NCBI GenBank assembly: GCA_000499405.2
Contig: HG738147.1
Span: 45,037-109,036, forward strand
From: Onchocerca volvulus
Lineage: Eukaryota; Nematoda; Chromadorea; Rhabditida; Onchocercidae
DNA length: 64,000 nt
Direction: 5' to 3'
Positions 48,321 to 60,640 of this stretch are shown in pieces; the first letter of the stretch is position 1; each line of letters opens with the position of its first letter. Below the pieces are notes generated by a model. That model made no database searches. It was not told where the DNA came from and saw only the letters and a program-made list of their open reading frames with translations. A program made the position numbers and the translations under genes.

Positions 48321-49645
48321 CACTGATCGGATTTATCATCTTAGCGTTGAAGTTATATCCATCGGTACACCCAAAAATTGCTTATATATTGCATCTTAAC
48401 ATCGATGAGTTTCTGAATTTTTGTCAATTGATCTCGGGTGAAGAACAGTATCTCCAGGTTGGAACTGATCATAACAACTGCCAGTAGTTGGAGCATTGAA
48501 TCTTCGCACGTATTCTCCAGCAGATGTTTTATCAGCATGAATAACAATCTTGTTTGTATCAGATGGAATCATCTCAATTGTCATTTTGAACAAACGCACT
48601 AAATTGTTTTTCCTGATTAAGCTGTTGCAGTTCGGGAACAATGGACTTTTATTTCGTTGCAAATTCTGCAGCTGCATTCAATTCACCATTGCTGTTCCGA
48701 TGAAATACATTTGTAGAAATTTACGCTGATTATCTAGCAACGAAAGCATGGAATTGGCTTTATGATAAATTTCTCTTTGTCCTTTTACTTCGAAAGTTGG
48801 TATGAATTGAGTTGCTAATTATTTCTGCGCTGAAAGATGTCATTTGTAAACAAAAGTTGTACCTCTTAATTTTTTTTTGATAGAAAATGTTTTGATTCGG
48901 CAATATATTCGGCAAAAAAAGTTTTTTATCGCTTTGCCGGTTTTCCAAATTGGGGCAGTTCAATTTTTCCGAAAGCGCAACCATCCCGTTCGTTTTTCCA
49001 TCAAATTTTACAGCCATGCAATAAGGACAGACTTCAGTCATACTGTCGATGAGAACATGCGAGCTCAAACTATAAGCATCAGCTGAGTTATACCGGAATG
49101 CAAAATTGCGTTATTGCTAAGCACATAGTCATGTTTGAAGCTGATCTACTGTTTCTCTTGATGTCTTTCAGCCACTCTCAGCCGTTTTCATAACCGTGAT
49201 TTTCAAATCTTGCTGCACATCGTTCTGCTCGCATTTGAGCCATTCCTTTATCTTTTTGTTCGTTGCATTTTTTCTGTTTTACGATTACGATGATCTATTC
49301 TGATCTTCTGCGAGGCATTATTTAGATGAACTAAAGCAGATCGATTGCGTCCGAACTATCCTCGAAATTATTTGAGAATATCCAAGTAAAGTGATCACTG
49401 GATTATTCTTTCCTTTGTCATCTGCAGAGAAGAATAGAATTTTTCGACTATCGATTTGTTGCTATTGCTGCGTCGATTTGGCTGTAAAACCTGGCATCAA
49501 GGAACTCTGAGCTGAACTGTTTGTTGAAGTCAAATTGCTGTGGAACGTGAATTAATTCTGCTCCAAAATCCGAATCTTCCAAATCCTTTCGAGACTCCTC
49601 CTTTCCTGATCTCCAGCATGTCGCCTTATGATTGACTGATCTCAC
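47954..49645 (-). pseudogene. Helitron transposase N-terminal region relic
   Basis: Minus-strand frames in order are a basic start (49645-49448), DSMTEVCPYCMAVKF (about 49045), IVIHADKTSAGEYVRRFNAP (about 48560) and EGFIHLRDAVVNDGN with YTGNRCHVQEYAQEAIAYVR (48100-47960). This is the canonical order of zinc finger, ADKTP-RFNAP block and Helitron_like_N. Frameshifts and a 51-base poly-T run interrupt it. The sequence ends just before the nuclease motif. Confidence 0.75.
48268..48318. repeat. Poly-T run of 51 bases
   Basis: An uninterrupted homopolymer inside the minus-strand Helitron remnant, so poly-A on the coding strand of that element. The length may be unreliable in the assembly. Confidence 0.95.
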
Positions 49646-50057
49646 TTTGTTTATCTATTAATCTGAGTGTTTTGGTGGGAAACATATTTATTCTTTTACG
49701 GAGACATAAGAAAAAAAGTAAGTATATCTATATGAAAGCACGTACCTATTTAATTTTCCTTTTTATCAAGTATTAAAATTTTTAATCAAAACTTGGAATT
49801 AATCAGTGAAGAACTTGAAACTTTAACACTTATTTCTCAGTCAATTTTTCCCGACTAAATTTTGATTTAACTTATTTGATGCAAATTTAATATTAAAATA
49901 TTGACTCATAACTTCCTTCCTTTTTCCATAGATTAAATATTCAAATCATCAACGTCTAAGAAGTATTGGTGACTTATAATTTAATATAGTTGGTGCTACT
50001 TCCTTTTTTTAAATTTTATTCATATTATACCTTTATTTGTTCATTTTTATCTATTCA

Positions 50058-52857
50058 TCTATATAAATAAAATCTATATCACACATGGAATGCGAGTAGA
50101 AAATTATTTGAACGACGCAAACGAGGAGAACCAATTGACGGACAACCTGGTACACTGAAACAAGCCATGATCAGCAGATTTTACACCTTGTACTTAATCA
50201 AGACGAATGCTTCTTCCTTCGCAAGTTTTTAGTAAATGTGCCCGGTCTAAACTCTTCAGCAATTATAAATTGTTAACGACTTACACATGCTACTTTCCAC
50301 AGTGCATGTCAAGCTTTGAATTTCTTGGAGAACGACCAGCATTGGGATGAATGCGTCATTACTGACGCATACAACACGTCTGATCCAAATCAAATTTGTA
50401 CACTGTTTGCAATCATATTGACCGCCTGTTCTTCTTCATCTCCAACAGAGTTATGGGAGAAATATAAGTCGCATATGGCTGAAGATATTCTCCGCCGAAT
50501 ATGCAAGGAAAATTCAAATATGAACATGGATTTCACAGAAGAAATCTACGAAACGTTTATAATGATTGAAGTCTTGTGCACATAAATCGCGAACAAAGTT
50601 CTCAATTAATTGGGAATGCCATCATAGAATCGATCTAATGCTACTTCATTCGATGTAGAATTGCATCGCGAACAAAATTACAACACAACTGACCTTTTGT
50701 CATATGTGCAATCAAATATTTCTTTTGAGCAAAAAGGAATTTTCGATCAAATAAGGCAAACTGTCCCTAAGGGGGTTGGAGAAATCTGCTTCTTAGATGC
50801 ATCAGGAGAAACTGGTAAAACATTCCTAATTAGATTGATTTTGGCAACAACTTGATCCCAAAATGGCATTCCCTTAGCTCTTGCATCGCCCAGAATAGTT
50901 GTAATATTGCTACCAGGTGGAAGAATTACACATTCCGCTTTGAAATTGTCACTGAGCATGTAATTTATTGAAACTTCCATATTCAACATTTCCAAAACAT
51001 CCGGCGTGAGAAAATTATTTCAAAAATGCAAACTCGTTGTTTGAGATGACTATACAATGGCGCACAAAAAGTCGGTCGAGGCTCTTGATCGATCATTGAA
51101 AGACTTGTGTGGAAATATCAGACCATTTGGGAACGCATTGATATTATTAACAAGAGATTTCAGGCAACATTTTTGCCTGCAATTCCTCGATCGACACCAG
51201 CGGACGAAATAAATGCTTCCTGAAGTACTCTTTTTTGTGGTGACATGTAAAGACATTAAAATTAACTATAAAAACATTAAAATTAACTGCGTGTTTAGCT
51301 CTAAAACAATCGATGAGCTGGAATATTTTCACATCAATTGCTGGAAATTGGAAACGGAAAGGTATCGGTTGCTTTGAATCAGGACGAATTTCATTGCTTC
51401 ATAACTTCTGCAATTTAGTAACGTCAAAAGAAGAATTGATTGAAGAAGTTTTTTGCAATATTCAAATCAATTATAAGAATCACGATTGGCTGAGTGTACA
51501 AGCTATTTTTGCGTCCAAGAACAAAGACATCGACGAACTTAACAATACTATACAGTCTAACATTCAAAGCGAGGTAGTCACATATAATCCTTCGACACTG
51601 TTGTGAAAGCAGATGAAAAGGTTAATTATCCAACAGAATTTTTGAATTCACTCAATCTGCCAGTGATGCCATCGCACGTACTGTAATTGAAAATCGGCAT
51701 GCCAATTATCATGTTGCGAAATATCAACCAGCCAAAACTTTGCAACGGCATGCGGCTTGCAGTAAAAAAATTAATGAGCAATACCGTAAAGCAACAACCT
51801 TGATAAGACCTTCCAAAGGTGAAGATGTCCTCATTTCTCGAATTCCTCTGGTTCCAACGGATATACCATTTCAATTTAAGAGATTGCAATTCCCAATTCG
51901 ATTGATGTTTGCAATCATCAATAATAAAGCTCAGGGTCAATCTTTAGAATTGTGCGGTTTAAATCCAGAGATCGACTGCTTCCCATATGGTCAATTATAT
52001 TTTGCGTGTTCTAGAATCGTCAAACCAGATAATTTTTATATCTACATAGACAATGCAACAACCAAAAATATTGTGTTAGTATTGCGAAGTTAAACATATT
52101 AGAAGTAGGCGAAAGCTAAAAGATGTCAAATACGCCATGAAATTATTGTAAAGAAATATTGAAGGTCAAGTGGCGTAATATAGTTTCAAAGGGACGACAA
52201 ACATGTTTATCTTCAAAACGCTCCAATTCACAGATAAACCACAAAGATTGACGCGGCAACAGCAACAATTCGGAGTTCCAGCGATTCTGGTTCGACAGTT
52301 CAAAGCGACAAATTGCTGGCAACAATACAACAATTCCCTTGAATAGTATTTTTTTATCAGCAACAAAGGAAAGAATAACCAATGATGAGTTTGCCTAAAT
52401 ATTCTCTGATGTTACTGCTTGTTACGAAGAATTACTCTTCATTAATCAATAAAACCTTTTTCAACAGCAACCATCTCTGTCATAAAAGACGCAAAAACCT
52501 CTCCACACTTACTGCCTAGCCGAATCACGATAGCAAGAATCAATCTCCAGTCTAACCATATCAGTTTTTCTTCCTAACACTATCCAGACTAAGCGACAAA
52601 AACGCGTATATATAAAACATGCGCGTATTCGAGTACAACGTGTTAAAATTTCAAAGCAGTAGGTATGGACTTTCCGATTTCTAAGATTTTGAATTAATGT
52701 AGATAAGGCGCGTGTTTAAGAACTTTCGGAGGTTTAAGATTTTAAACGAACATTGGCAATTTTATTTGTATAGATTAGCTATAACCGGACATGCAAAACG
52801 TGGTCGGCCCCATAGACTAACTGGATCGGCCACTTGGAGCGTGGCTGGTCTAGCTAG
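50058..52857 (+). mobile_element. Helitron, 2.8 kb, plus strand, helicase half only
   Basis: It begins A|TCTATATAAATAAAATC at 50058 and ends CTAGCTAG|T at 52857, preceded by the hairpin CCACTTGGAGCGTGG. An inverted copy of the 5' end (TTTTATTTGTATAGA) lies at about 52760-52774, just inside the 3' block. So both termini agree with the Helitron pattern seen three times elsewhere in the window. The internal sequence carries the helicase half of the transposase but lacks the N-terminal and nuclease half. Confidence 0.75.
50295..52093 (+). pseudogene. Helitron Pif1-like helicase relic
   Basis: Pieces in order are FAIILTACSSSSPTELWEKY, then KSHMAEDILRRIC (50405-50510), CFLDASGETGKTFLIRLIL (50790-50845, Walker A with A-x4-GKT), a Walker B region by position, NHDWLSVQAIFASKNKDIDE (51478-51540), NLPVMPSH, GMPIIMLRN and CNGMRLAV (51650-51760), then IPFQFKRLQFPIRL, NKAQGQSLELCGL and QLYFACSRIVKPDNFYIY (51860-52050). 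This is the SF1 Pif1 helicase fused to Rep in Helitrons. Frames shift several times, so it is dead, but it is the best preserved helicase in the window. Confidence 0.85.
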
Positions 52858-53342
52858 TTAATTGAATAAATTCTTTTTTTGCATATCTTGAACAGAACAA
52901 TTTAATTGTTGATATCATCTTCCTTCTTTTTTTTTTCAGCGCTCTAATACCTAATAACTTCACATCAATAATAGTTTATCACATTGACCACGATCAGCCC
53001 CTTTTTATTTATATTAAATTTAAAAACTGATGAAGTAAATTTGAATCCAGCGTTTATATAAGCCAGAAATACGTTGCATCTTTGTATTTGATAGGATAAC
53101 AGTTCAAATTTCAAGTGGCAAGTACATAAAAAAGAAAGAAGAAGCATAAACGATAGAAATGAAGAAATCAGTGCGATATCTTTTTTTTTTTTACTTTGTT
53201 GATATAATTATATTTATTATTTACAATAACCAATGTCACGGTATGCTTTCAAACCAATCTTATGGGAAAAGATAAGCATTGCAACAGAACTGTAACACAA
53301 TATCTCTTCGTGGCAACGATTCGGTTAAATTATAGGCTTGTT
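52858..53342. other. Left part of tandem unit 1, upstream of the secreted-protein pseudogene
   Basis: It aligns with 56590-57030 and 60170-60640, the regions before the other two copies. Shared phrases are TTGAATAAA, TGCATATCTTGAACAGAA against TACATATCTCGAATAGAA, and the stretch before each ATG. It probably holds the promoter. The Helitron ending at 52857 abuts the unit directly. Confidence 0.55.
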
Positions 53343-54964
53343 ATGATGAAAAACATTTGCATATTTCCATTTATACTAATTGCAACATTCGTTTATGTTA
53401 AAAACTTCCATTTGTCATAAAAATTTTCCTTTCATTTTTTAAATTTTATCAAATACAAAACAGTTTTTTCAGCATTTTTCATAATTTCAATGAAGATAAA
53501 AATTAGTTAAGTTCTTGATACTTGGATTATTTCATCATTTCGGTTTCACTGACACAATTCATCACTTAAATGGTGGTGGGATGTTTGAAATTGGAATTGC
53601 TTCAGTGAAATTAAAATTATCTCAACATGAGAAATAAATCCGATAAAAAAAGCAAAGTATGGTTTTTTAATTCCTGTGATTTGATGTCAAGGTAAAAAAA
53701 AATAGAGAGCAAGAAACATTGGAAATTGTCGAGAAATTGGAATCAAAGAGAATAATACGGGAATTAATTCCATAATAAAAAGATGACCGATTAAAATTTG
53801 TGTCATAGAATGAAAAATTATTTCTCTGAAAGATTTGAAAATCAAAGCCCAATATTTCCTCATTCTTCCGCGAAATAAATTTTTGACAGCGGTTTATCAA
53901 CTGAATACGGCGGCAATTTCGGAGATTTCAAAAAAAACCGGAATTAAATGAACGGATTTGTTGTATCTCTCCTGTCAGTTTTGAGACAAATGCTGTATGA
54001 GACTGAACTTCGGAATATGTCCCTTCGAAATTGAAATAGTCATAATTATATGTAAAATTGTCGTTATCACAAATGGCAAAAGGCATTTTTAAATTAAATG
54101 AGAGAGATGAAAGTGAATCTACATTAGCAGAAAATCATAATATATTTATTTTAGACTAAATCTATGCAAAAAACCTTCGTAAAAACAATTGATGGAATGA
54201 AACTGGAATCAGTACGGTTAGTATCGCTTTTAAATTTTCGCTTTATTGGACTCGAATTCAAGATTCAGAAAAATTTTTTGGAGACCAAGTTAATTTCAAA
54301 AATGTCATCTTCTGATTTATTAGAGAAAATGATAATTGCCCGATTATGGTCTTTATAATAAAAGATCTTATCAAAAAAGCATTGTTCGATTTTTATCAAT
54401 CAGTAGATGGCATAAATTTGAAAAAGAGCATAGGTCAACTTTGTTAGTTTTTGACGTGAAAATTTTTTGAAAATGCTTTTGAAAATAATAAAGAAATTAA
54501 TGGAAAACAGTTGGAAAATGCATAAGAAACTGTAACTAATTTGATTGAAAGTTTACATTTAAATTCATAAAATATAAGATATCGAATTTCAAAAGTCAAA
54601 AATTGAAAATAACAGAGAAAGTGGATGCTGAATGTAATTCAATTCGTCATATTATACTTGTTCCTTTAGTTGGAATAGAAACAGTACGTATTTTTTTATT
54701 ATATGCATTTCCAATTCTCGTAATACATCGTGGAAATGAATTTTCTTGAAACTAACAGAAATTCGATTTTATTCTAGTACTAACTTTTGTAAGGCGCTTG
54801 GCACGTGATAAAATTGACTGAGCTTTTAAAAAAAGAGACTGATAAGACGATTAGAATTGTAGCGAACATTTTCAAATTCTACTTTTTTTCAGATCAAAAC
54901 GATAGTGATAAAGTGCGATTGTGAGCCTTCGTTCGTTCTGTTCAAAAAATACTTTAAAAAATAG
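53343..54964 (+). pseudogene. Secreted-protein family copy 1 (pseudogene)
   Basis: Exon 1 (53346-53396) still encodes a signal peptide, KNICIFPFILIATFVY. Exon 2 has decayed and lost its Ala/Pro-rich reading frame. Exon 3 (about 53690-53750) is frameshifted, the Lys-Arg site is gone and the donor after it lacks GT. Exon 4 is 54155-54216 and exon 5 is 54593-54683, with the acceptor AG changed to AA at 54591-54592. Exon 6 is 54893-54964 (IKTIVIKCDCEPSFVLFKKY, early stop). These last three keep their lengths and phases. The 3' half is nearer to copy 3 than to copy 2. Confidence 0.8.
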
Positions 54965-55214
54965 TAAATCTGTAGAAATAATATGGCATTGACGATTGCA
55001 TCATCAATCCTTGAAGAAAAAACGCTGCAAGGAAACTTTAAATTTTATATTTAAATTAATAAAGTCATATAGCTACTTAGTGACCTAACGGATTCAATGG
55101 CTATCTTGTTTGAAATCTATCCATCATTACATAATTTTAAAGATAGATTTTTTCTTAATCTTAAATGTCAATATATAAAGACGAATTTGTCACTAAATCG
55201 TAAATGCCATCCGA

Positions 55215-55790
55215 GAATTGCGGGATTATATCGGTCAGCGATTTGTGATATAATCATTTAGTTGTAAAGACAAAAGAACGATGAAAGGACAAAAACGTGT
55301 GGATTAATCACATGCCATTTGTTGTACCTTTGAGCGTCGCATATCCGATTTTTCGTGGCCATCACAATTTATTTTCTAGACATATGAAAACAAGTCACTC
55401 TGGTAATGCTACGAGGATGACATAAAACTATCTCATTCATAATTCCTTACACATAATTCGATATTTTATTCGCTTTTAAAAAGCGCAAGATTAAAATTTG
55501 TGAAAAATCTCTGCAGTTGTATTGTAGCAAATTGCGATTAATTAACTGTGTTCCAGAGTTCAATCTCCATAGCATGTATTTTTTTTTTTTTTTGTATTAT
55601 TGTATGTGGAATGAAGAAATTGAATAAAAGTTGAAAGTAGTTGCAAAAGATTTTTATAGCTTCTATGAAGCTGGGAAAAAATATCGTAAATAAAAATGAT
55701 TGCAAAATAATAACGAAAATTGTAAAATTCCAAAATTTTTTCGAAATTGCGTCTTAAATTATGTTCAAATTGAAATTTAAGTCAATGCTG
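55215..55790. repeat. Segment nearly identical to 62763-63355
   Basis: A long stretch with only scattered differences by eye, including GCGATTTGTGATATAATCAT, ACAAGTCACTCTGGTAATGC and TCTCTGCAGTTGTATTGTAG. Copy 2 retains only traces near 58930-58990. It contains an inverted repeat, GATTATATC...GATATAATC. Confidence 0.85.
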
Positions 55791-55969
55791 CCTTTTTACA
55801 GGAAGTACTAAAAACAAAAAAAAAAAAAAGAAATAATTTTTTTTAAGGTTACGTAATTATAATTAGATAATTTGATTATTAGATAAAGTATCAATATGTG
55901 AACTATAATCATCATATTGAGACACAATACATCAAAATATTTTTTAATTTATTTTTATTGCATTTTCAG

Positions 55970-56165
55970 ATGAAGCAAAATTAGCAAATATTCGTCTTCA
56001 AATCTTTTCATGGCCAAATAGCATTTGTTGCTAAAATTAGCAACCGATCTATCAAAATGAATGAAATCGAAAATTTTTACATTCAATTGTAAATTTGTAC
56101 TAATTATTATTGTCATGAAATCACATGAAATTGAGATTTAGAACTTTCATTGTTCTGAATTTCTT
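55970..56165. repeat. Conserved intergenic block, unit 1
   Basis: The block contains TTTTCATGGCCAAATAGCAT, ATCAAAATGAATGAAATCGA and AAATTTTTACATTCAATTGT. It recurs at 59565-59760 and 63585-63800 with few changes. It lies downstream of each gene and contains a short inverted repeat (TTTACA...TGTAAA). No coding frame is kept in all three. Confidence 0.65.
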
Positions 56166-57032
56166 TGTGATAAAATTGAAATTTAAACTTTCGTTTACAA
56201 ACTCCTTTTAAGGCGTTACTTTAAATCAAAATTTCATAACAGAAAATTCACTGAATTGGAACAATGCCCTAAATTTATATCAAATATGATTATTATATAA
56301 AATTGTCATACACAAATTTCATTGTTTTCATTTCTTTTTGACTAACTTTTGTTTGGGATTTCTTTCAAGAGGCTTTTTAAATTAAAATATCATAAAGGAC
56401 AAAATGCTGAGTTGGAAACAATGTCTCAATCATTAACCTGATCGTTTACTTTAGTACAATTCCCAACCTATGTCATTATCAAACAAAGTTTCCCAATTAA
56501 TTTTTCGTAGCCATTCTTGTAGCCAAATAGTTTATTTAAAGCTATTCTCTCTTTTTAAAAAATGAGTTCAAAACTCGCACTTACTTAATGTTATTATTCA
56601 GTTAATTCTTTTTTTACATATCTCGAATAGAATAATTTAATGATTAGTAATAACTTTCTTTATTTTTTGCTTCCTTTTTTCTGAAACTTATTTTGCTAAG
56701 CAATTTTATTAATTTCATGTATATCAATAAACAATTTCATATTATGCTAGTCGGAAATTATTATTTTAGCTATTCAAATTCAAAGTTAATAAAGTAATTG
56801 AATCAATGTTGATATAATTCAGCAATATGGTGCAGTAGGTGTACGACAGATTAATTTATTCGAATAAGCTTGCACATAGTAGCGAATGATATTTTGATTT
56901 TATCAATATAGTGATATATACTATACATAACGTTACAGTATGCTTATAAGCCAATTTTTATAAAAACAATCATTTTTACACATACTGTATCCTTTTGTGC
57001 AATTATTTTTGTTAAATTACAGGCTTGCAACG

Positions 57033-58765
57033 ATGAAAATCGATATTTGCATATTTCTATTTCTGTTAATTGCAGCATTCGCTCATGTTAGCATTTTCGC
57101 TTCTCATGCAGATATTCCTCTCATTTTTTGAATTTAATCAAATAAAAAGTTGTTTTCCGATCATTTTTCATAATTACAATGAAAATATCATCAATTAACT
57201 TCCTGCACCAATTTCAGGCTTGTGGTCCGAGTGATCGTCCTGCTGCAATTCAGCCTGCTGTGCCAGCTGCGGATGCTGTTGCGGCTGTTCCGCTTGTTCC
57301 GGCTGTTGCGGTTGCTCCAGGTAAGACATTTAAAATTGAAACTACTTCCGTGAAAGTAATTATTTTATGCTCAGGAATAATTCAGGAAGAACAAAGCGAA
57401 GTGTTGATGTGATGAAAATGGAAAAATGTCGGAGTGTTGAGTTCCATGTAATCATGGATCAAAAAAATACATCGCGAGAAACATCGGAAATTATCGAGAA
57501 GCTGGAATCAAAAGTAATAATTCAGGAATTAGTTTTATCATAAAAAGATGGATTAAATTTTGGGTCTTAGAACGGAAAAACTATTTCATAAAATAATATT
57601 TGAAAATGAAAGCCAAATAGTCATTCATTCTTGTACATGGTTAATTTTTAAAAATGATGTATTGAATGAATAAAGTTTGAAATATAGTAGCAGTTTTAAA
57701 CAATTTTTAAAAGGCTAAATTAAATAACTGAATTGCCATTCGGGCAGTTTTGGTGACATATATTGGTTGAGATTGAATTTTGGAATAATCATCTCAGGCT
57801 TTAAATAATTAGAACCAAATGTGAAGCTATTGTTATCACAAATGCCAAAAAGCATTTTTGAATTATATACGAGCGATGAAAATGGATCAATATGAGAGGA
57901 AAATATAAAATAGTTATTTTAGGTTGAATCCATACAAAAAGCCCTTGACAAAACAATGGATGCGATGAAACTGGAATCAGCAGGGTTGGGTTTCGCTTTT
58001 AAATTTTCAGTTTAACTAATTAAAATCTATGATTCAGAAAATTTTATGAAGGTCAAGTTTAATTTCAAAAAAATCATCTTTTGATTTATAAGAAATAAAC
58101 TGTTTGCGAAAATGATAATGGACCGATTATGGTCTTTATAACAAAAAACTCATGTCAGATAAGCATTATTCAATTTTTATTAATCAATATTTAGTATTGG
58201 GTTAAAATTTTTGTGTCGTTAAGCCGGAAAAAGAACATAGGTCAATTTTGCTTGTTTTTGAGTGAAAATATTCTAAAAATAGTAATGAATTTAATCAAAA
58301 GTAATTGAAAAAAAATATAGTAAAAAAGCAGCAATTAATTTGTGAACAGTTTATACTTAAATTCATATTAATATAAGAAGTCAAATTTCAGAAGTGAAAA
58401 GTTGAAAGTAACATTTAAAGTGGATGCTGAATGTAATTTAATTCGTCATACTCTGCTTGATGCTCTGATCGGTATAGAAACGGTCTGTATTTCTTTATTA
58501 TAATTTGCATTTCCAATTTTTAATGTTATCCGGAAAAAAAAAACTTTCGTGAAAACATTTTTCCAAATATTAAGTTTATTAAGGCACTTGGCATATGATA
58601 AAATTAGTTGGATTGAAAGTTAAAAAGAGCGATTGATAAGATGATGTGATTACAATCAAACAAACATTTTTAAATTTTATTTTGTTTCAGATTCAAACGA
58701 TAGCGATGAAGTGCGATTGTCAGCCTTCGTTCATTGTATTCAAAAAAGGCTTGAAAGAACAATAA
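57033..58765 (+). CDS. Secreted small protein with Lys-Arg processed propeptide, copy 2 (170 aa)
   Basis: Exons 57033-57086, 57218-57320, 57386-57513, 57923-57984, 58392-58482 and 58691-58765 join without stops. Residues 1-18 are a signal peptide (MKIDICIFLFLLIAAFAH). Residues 19-53 are an Ala/Pro/Val-rich propeptide. GRTKR (53-57) is a dibasic, furin-type cleavage site, so the mature chain should start SVDVMK. It contains Cys67, a helical stretch (ETSEIIEKLESKVESIQKAL), then Cys130, Cys154 and Cys156, and ends FKKGLKEQ. The exon 3 acceptor is set by phase: the first AG gives a frame that soon stops, the second at 57384-57385 gives the conserved frame. An acceptor-like TTACAG lies 11 bases before the ATG. 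I do not recognise the family. If intron 3 is not removed the protein would end shortly after residue 95. Confidence 0.7.
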
Positions 58766-59430
58766 ATTTGTGGAAATATTATAATATTAATTGATTACAT
58801 CGTCGATTCATGAAGAAAACATTGTAATAAAGCTTTAAATTTTATATTTAAGCTGATAGTTCATATATTAAAATAAAACGTTGCCGCACTTGTCAAAAAA
58901 TTGTCGCAAACAGCATTCTATCGTAATATCCTCTACACGACCTGAAATTAATTAATTATGCTTCAGAGTTCAATCTCTATACAATGTGTCATGTAATGCA
59001 CATGAACTGAAGAAGTGAAATGTCACCTTTCCCATAAAAAAGTGAAAAAAAACTTTAAAAAATAAATATGATAAAAATTCCTTAAAAGCTATAATGATCG
59101 TTTACAAATAGTTGCAAAAGATTGTAGCTTTTACGAGACGAAAAGAAGTCATAATTAAAAATGATTTGAAAAATTGATGATGACTGCAAAATTTGCAAAA
59201 ATATTTTAATTCATGTTATTTTTTACAAGAAGTGCTGCAAAAAAAAAAAAAAAGAAAAACAAATAAAAACTTAGAGAATACACAATTATGATTCATCATT
59301 TTCCAGAAGCTTGCTGCCACTTCATGTTTAAAATTGAATAGATGTTTATTTGATTATTAAATTTTTCATTTAGGAATTGTTCTACATATTTGAAATACAA
59401 AGCAGCAATTTATGAACCATAACCATCCTA

Positions 59431-59433
<3 letters not shown>

Positions 59434-59464
<31 letters not shown>
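59434..59464. repeat. (TA)n microsatellite
   Basis: A pure run of TA dinucleotides downstream of copy 2. Confidence 0.95.
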
Positions 59465-59470
<6 letters not shown>

Positions 59471-59564
59471 TTAATTCTGCAATATCAAAACTATCGCTGT
59501 AATCTAAATTTTTTTTGTCAATTGTTATTTCATTTCCAAAAATGAGCAAATATTGCTTATAAAT

Positions 59565-59760
59565 AGCGAATATTTGTATTCAAATATTTTCATGGCCAAA
59601 TAGCATTTGCTAAAATTAGGAACCAATTCATCAAAATGAATGAAATCGAAAATTTTTACATTCGATTGTAAATTTGTACTGATTATGATTATTATGAAAT
59701 CAAATGAGATTGACATTCAAAACTTTCATTGTTTTGAATTTCTTTGTGATGAAATTGAAA
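59565..59760. repeat. Conserved intergenic block, unit 2
   Basis: It contains TTTTCATGGCCAAATAGCAT, AAAATGAATGAAATCGAAAA and TTTTTACATTCGATTGTAAA, as in units 1 and 3. The minus-strand frame across it is not kept as a protein in the other units. Confidence 0.65.
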
Positions 59761-60640
59761 TTTCAACTTGTTTACAAATTTCCTTTAAGGCATTACTTTA
59801 AATTAAAATGTCATAGAAGAAAATTCACTAAATTGGAACAGTGCCCTAAATTGTATCAAATATGACTATCATATAAAATTGTTATCCACAGCTTTCATTG
59901 TTTTACATTTCTTTCTGATTAATTAAAATTTTAAAATTTTTGCTCATAAATCTTTTTCAAGACGCTTTTTAAATTAAAATGTCATTAAAGGCAATTCAGT
60001 GAACTGGACAACGATTGGATCATTAATATTTAACTAGTCGCTTATTTTAGCTTTCCTGATCTATTTCGTCTGCCATTAGAATTTTTCAATTCACCGTTAT
60101 AGCAAGTAATTTCAGAGCCAAGTTTTTCTTTAAAAAAAGGTTCAAATTTGGCACTGAGTTAATGCAATTAATTGAATAAAATCTCTGTCTACATGTCTTG
60201 AATAGAATAATTTTAATGTCGGTAGCATTTTTATTCTTTTTTTTAGTGCGGTAATGCCATTTTTCAAAAAGTGTGTTGCTGAGCGATTTTGTTAACTTCA
60301 TGTATATTTGTAAATAATTTCAAATCATTGTAGTCAGAAATTGCCTTTCTAGCTAATAAAATTCAAAGTTAATGAAATAAATTTGAATCCAATATTAATA
60401 TAATTCAAAAATATGGTGCAGTAAGTGTACAGCAGATCAATTTATTTAAATAAGTTTGCATTTAGTAGAGAGAAAAAAAAGTGTGATGAGCGATATACAT
60501 ATTTAATTAATACAATTATATCTATTTTACATAGTGTTACAGTATACTTATTAGCCAATTTTATACAAACAATTAATTATGTTTATATATACAGTATCCT
60601 TTTGTGCGATTATTTTTTGCTAAATTACAGGCTTGTAACG

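Larger units (their letters stand above)
47930..49830 (-). mobile_element. Helitron N-terminal half, minus strand, truncated
   Basis: Homologous to the 5' side of the intronic Helitron (49440-49830 against 32290-32645, and 48760-49068 against 31610-31930). It breaks off at about 47950, in the middle of the N-terminal domain, next to receptor-derived sequence. The exact 5' terminus is not clear and should lie between 49830 and 50057. Confidence 0.65.
54965..57032. other. Spacer between copies 1 and 2 of the secreted-protein unit
   Basis: No gene seen. It contains a 500-base segment (55215-55790) nearly identical to 62763-63355 and a conserved block (about 55970-56160) present in all three units. 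Confidence 0.55.
58766..60640. other. Spacer between copies 2 and 3 of the secreted-protein unit
   Basis: No gene seen. It contains a (TA)n run and a conserved intergenic block. The 500-base segment shared by units 1 and 3 is largely missing here. Confidence 0.55.

Noticed and set aside
57179..57412. Continuous frame running from an ATG in intron 1 through exon 2 of secreted copy 2
   Set aside because: The ATG lies before a good TTTCAG acceptor, copies 1 and 3 do not support it, and it would lack the signal peptide and the conserved mature part.
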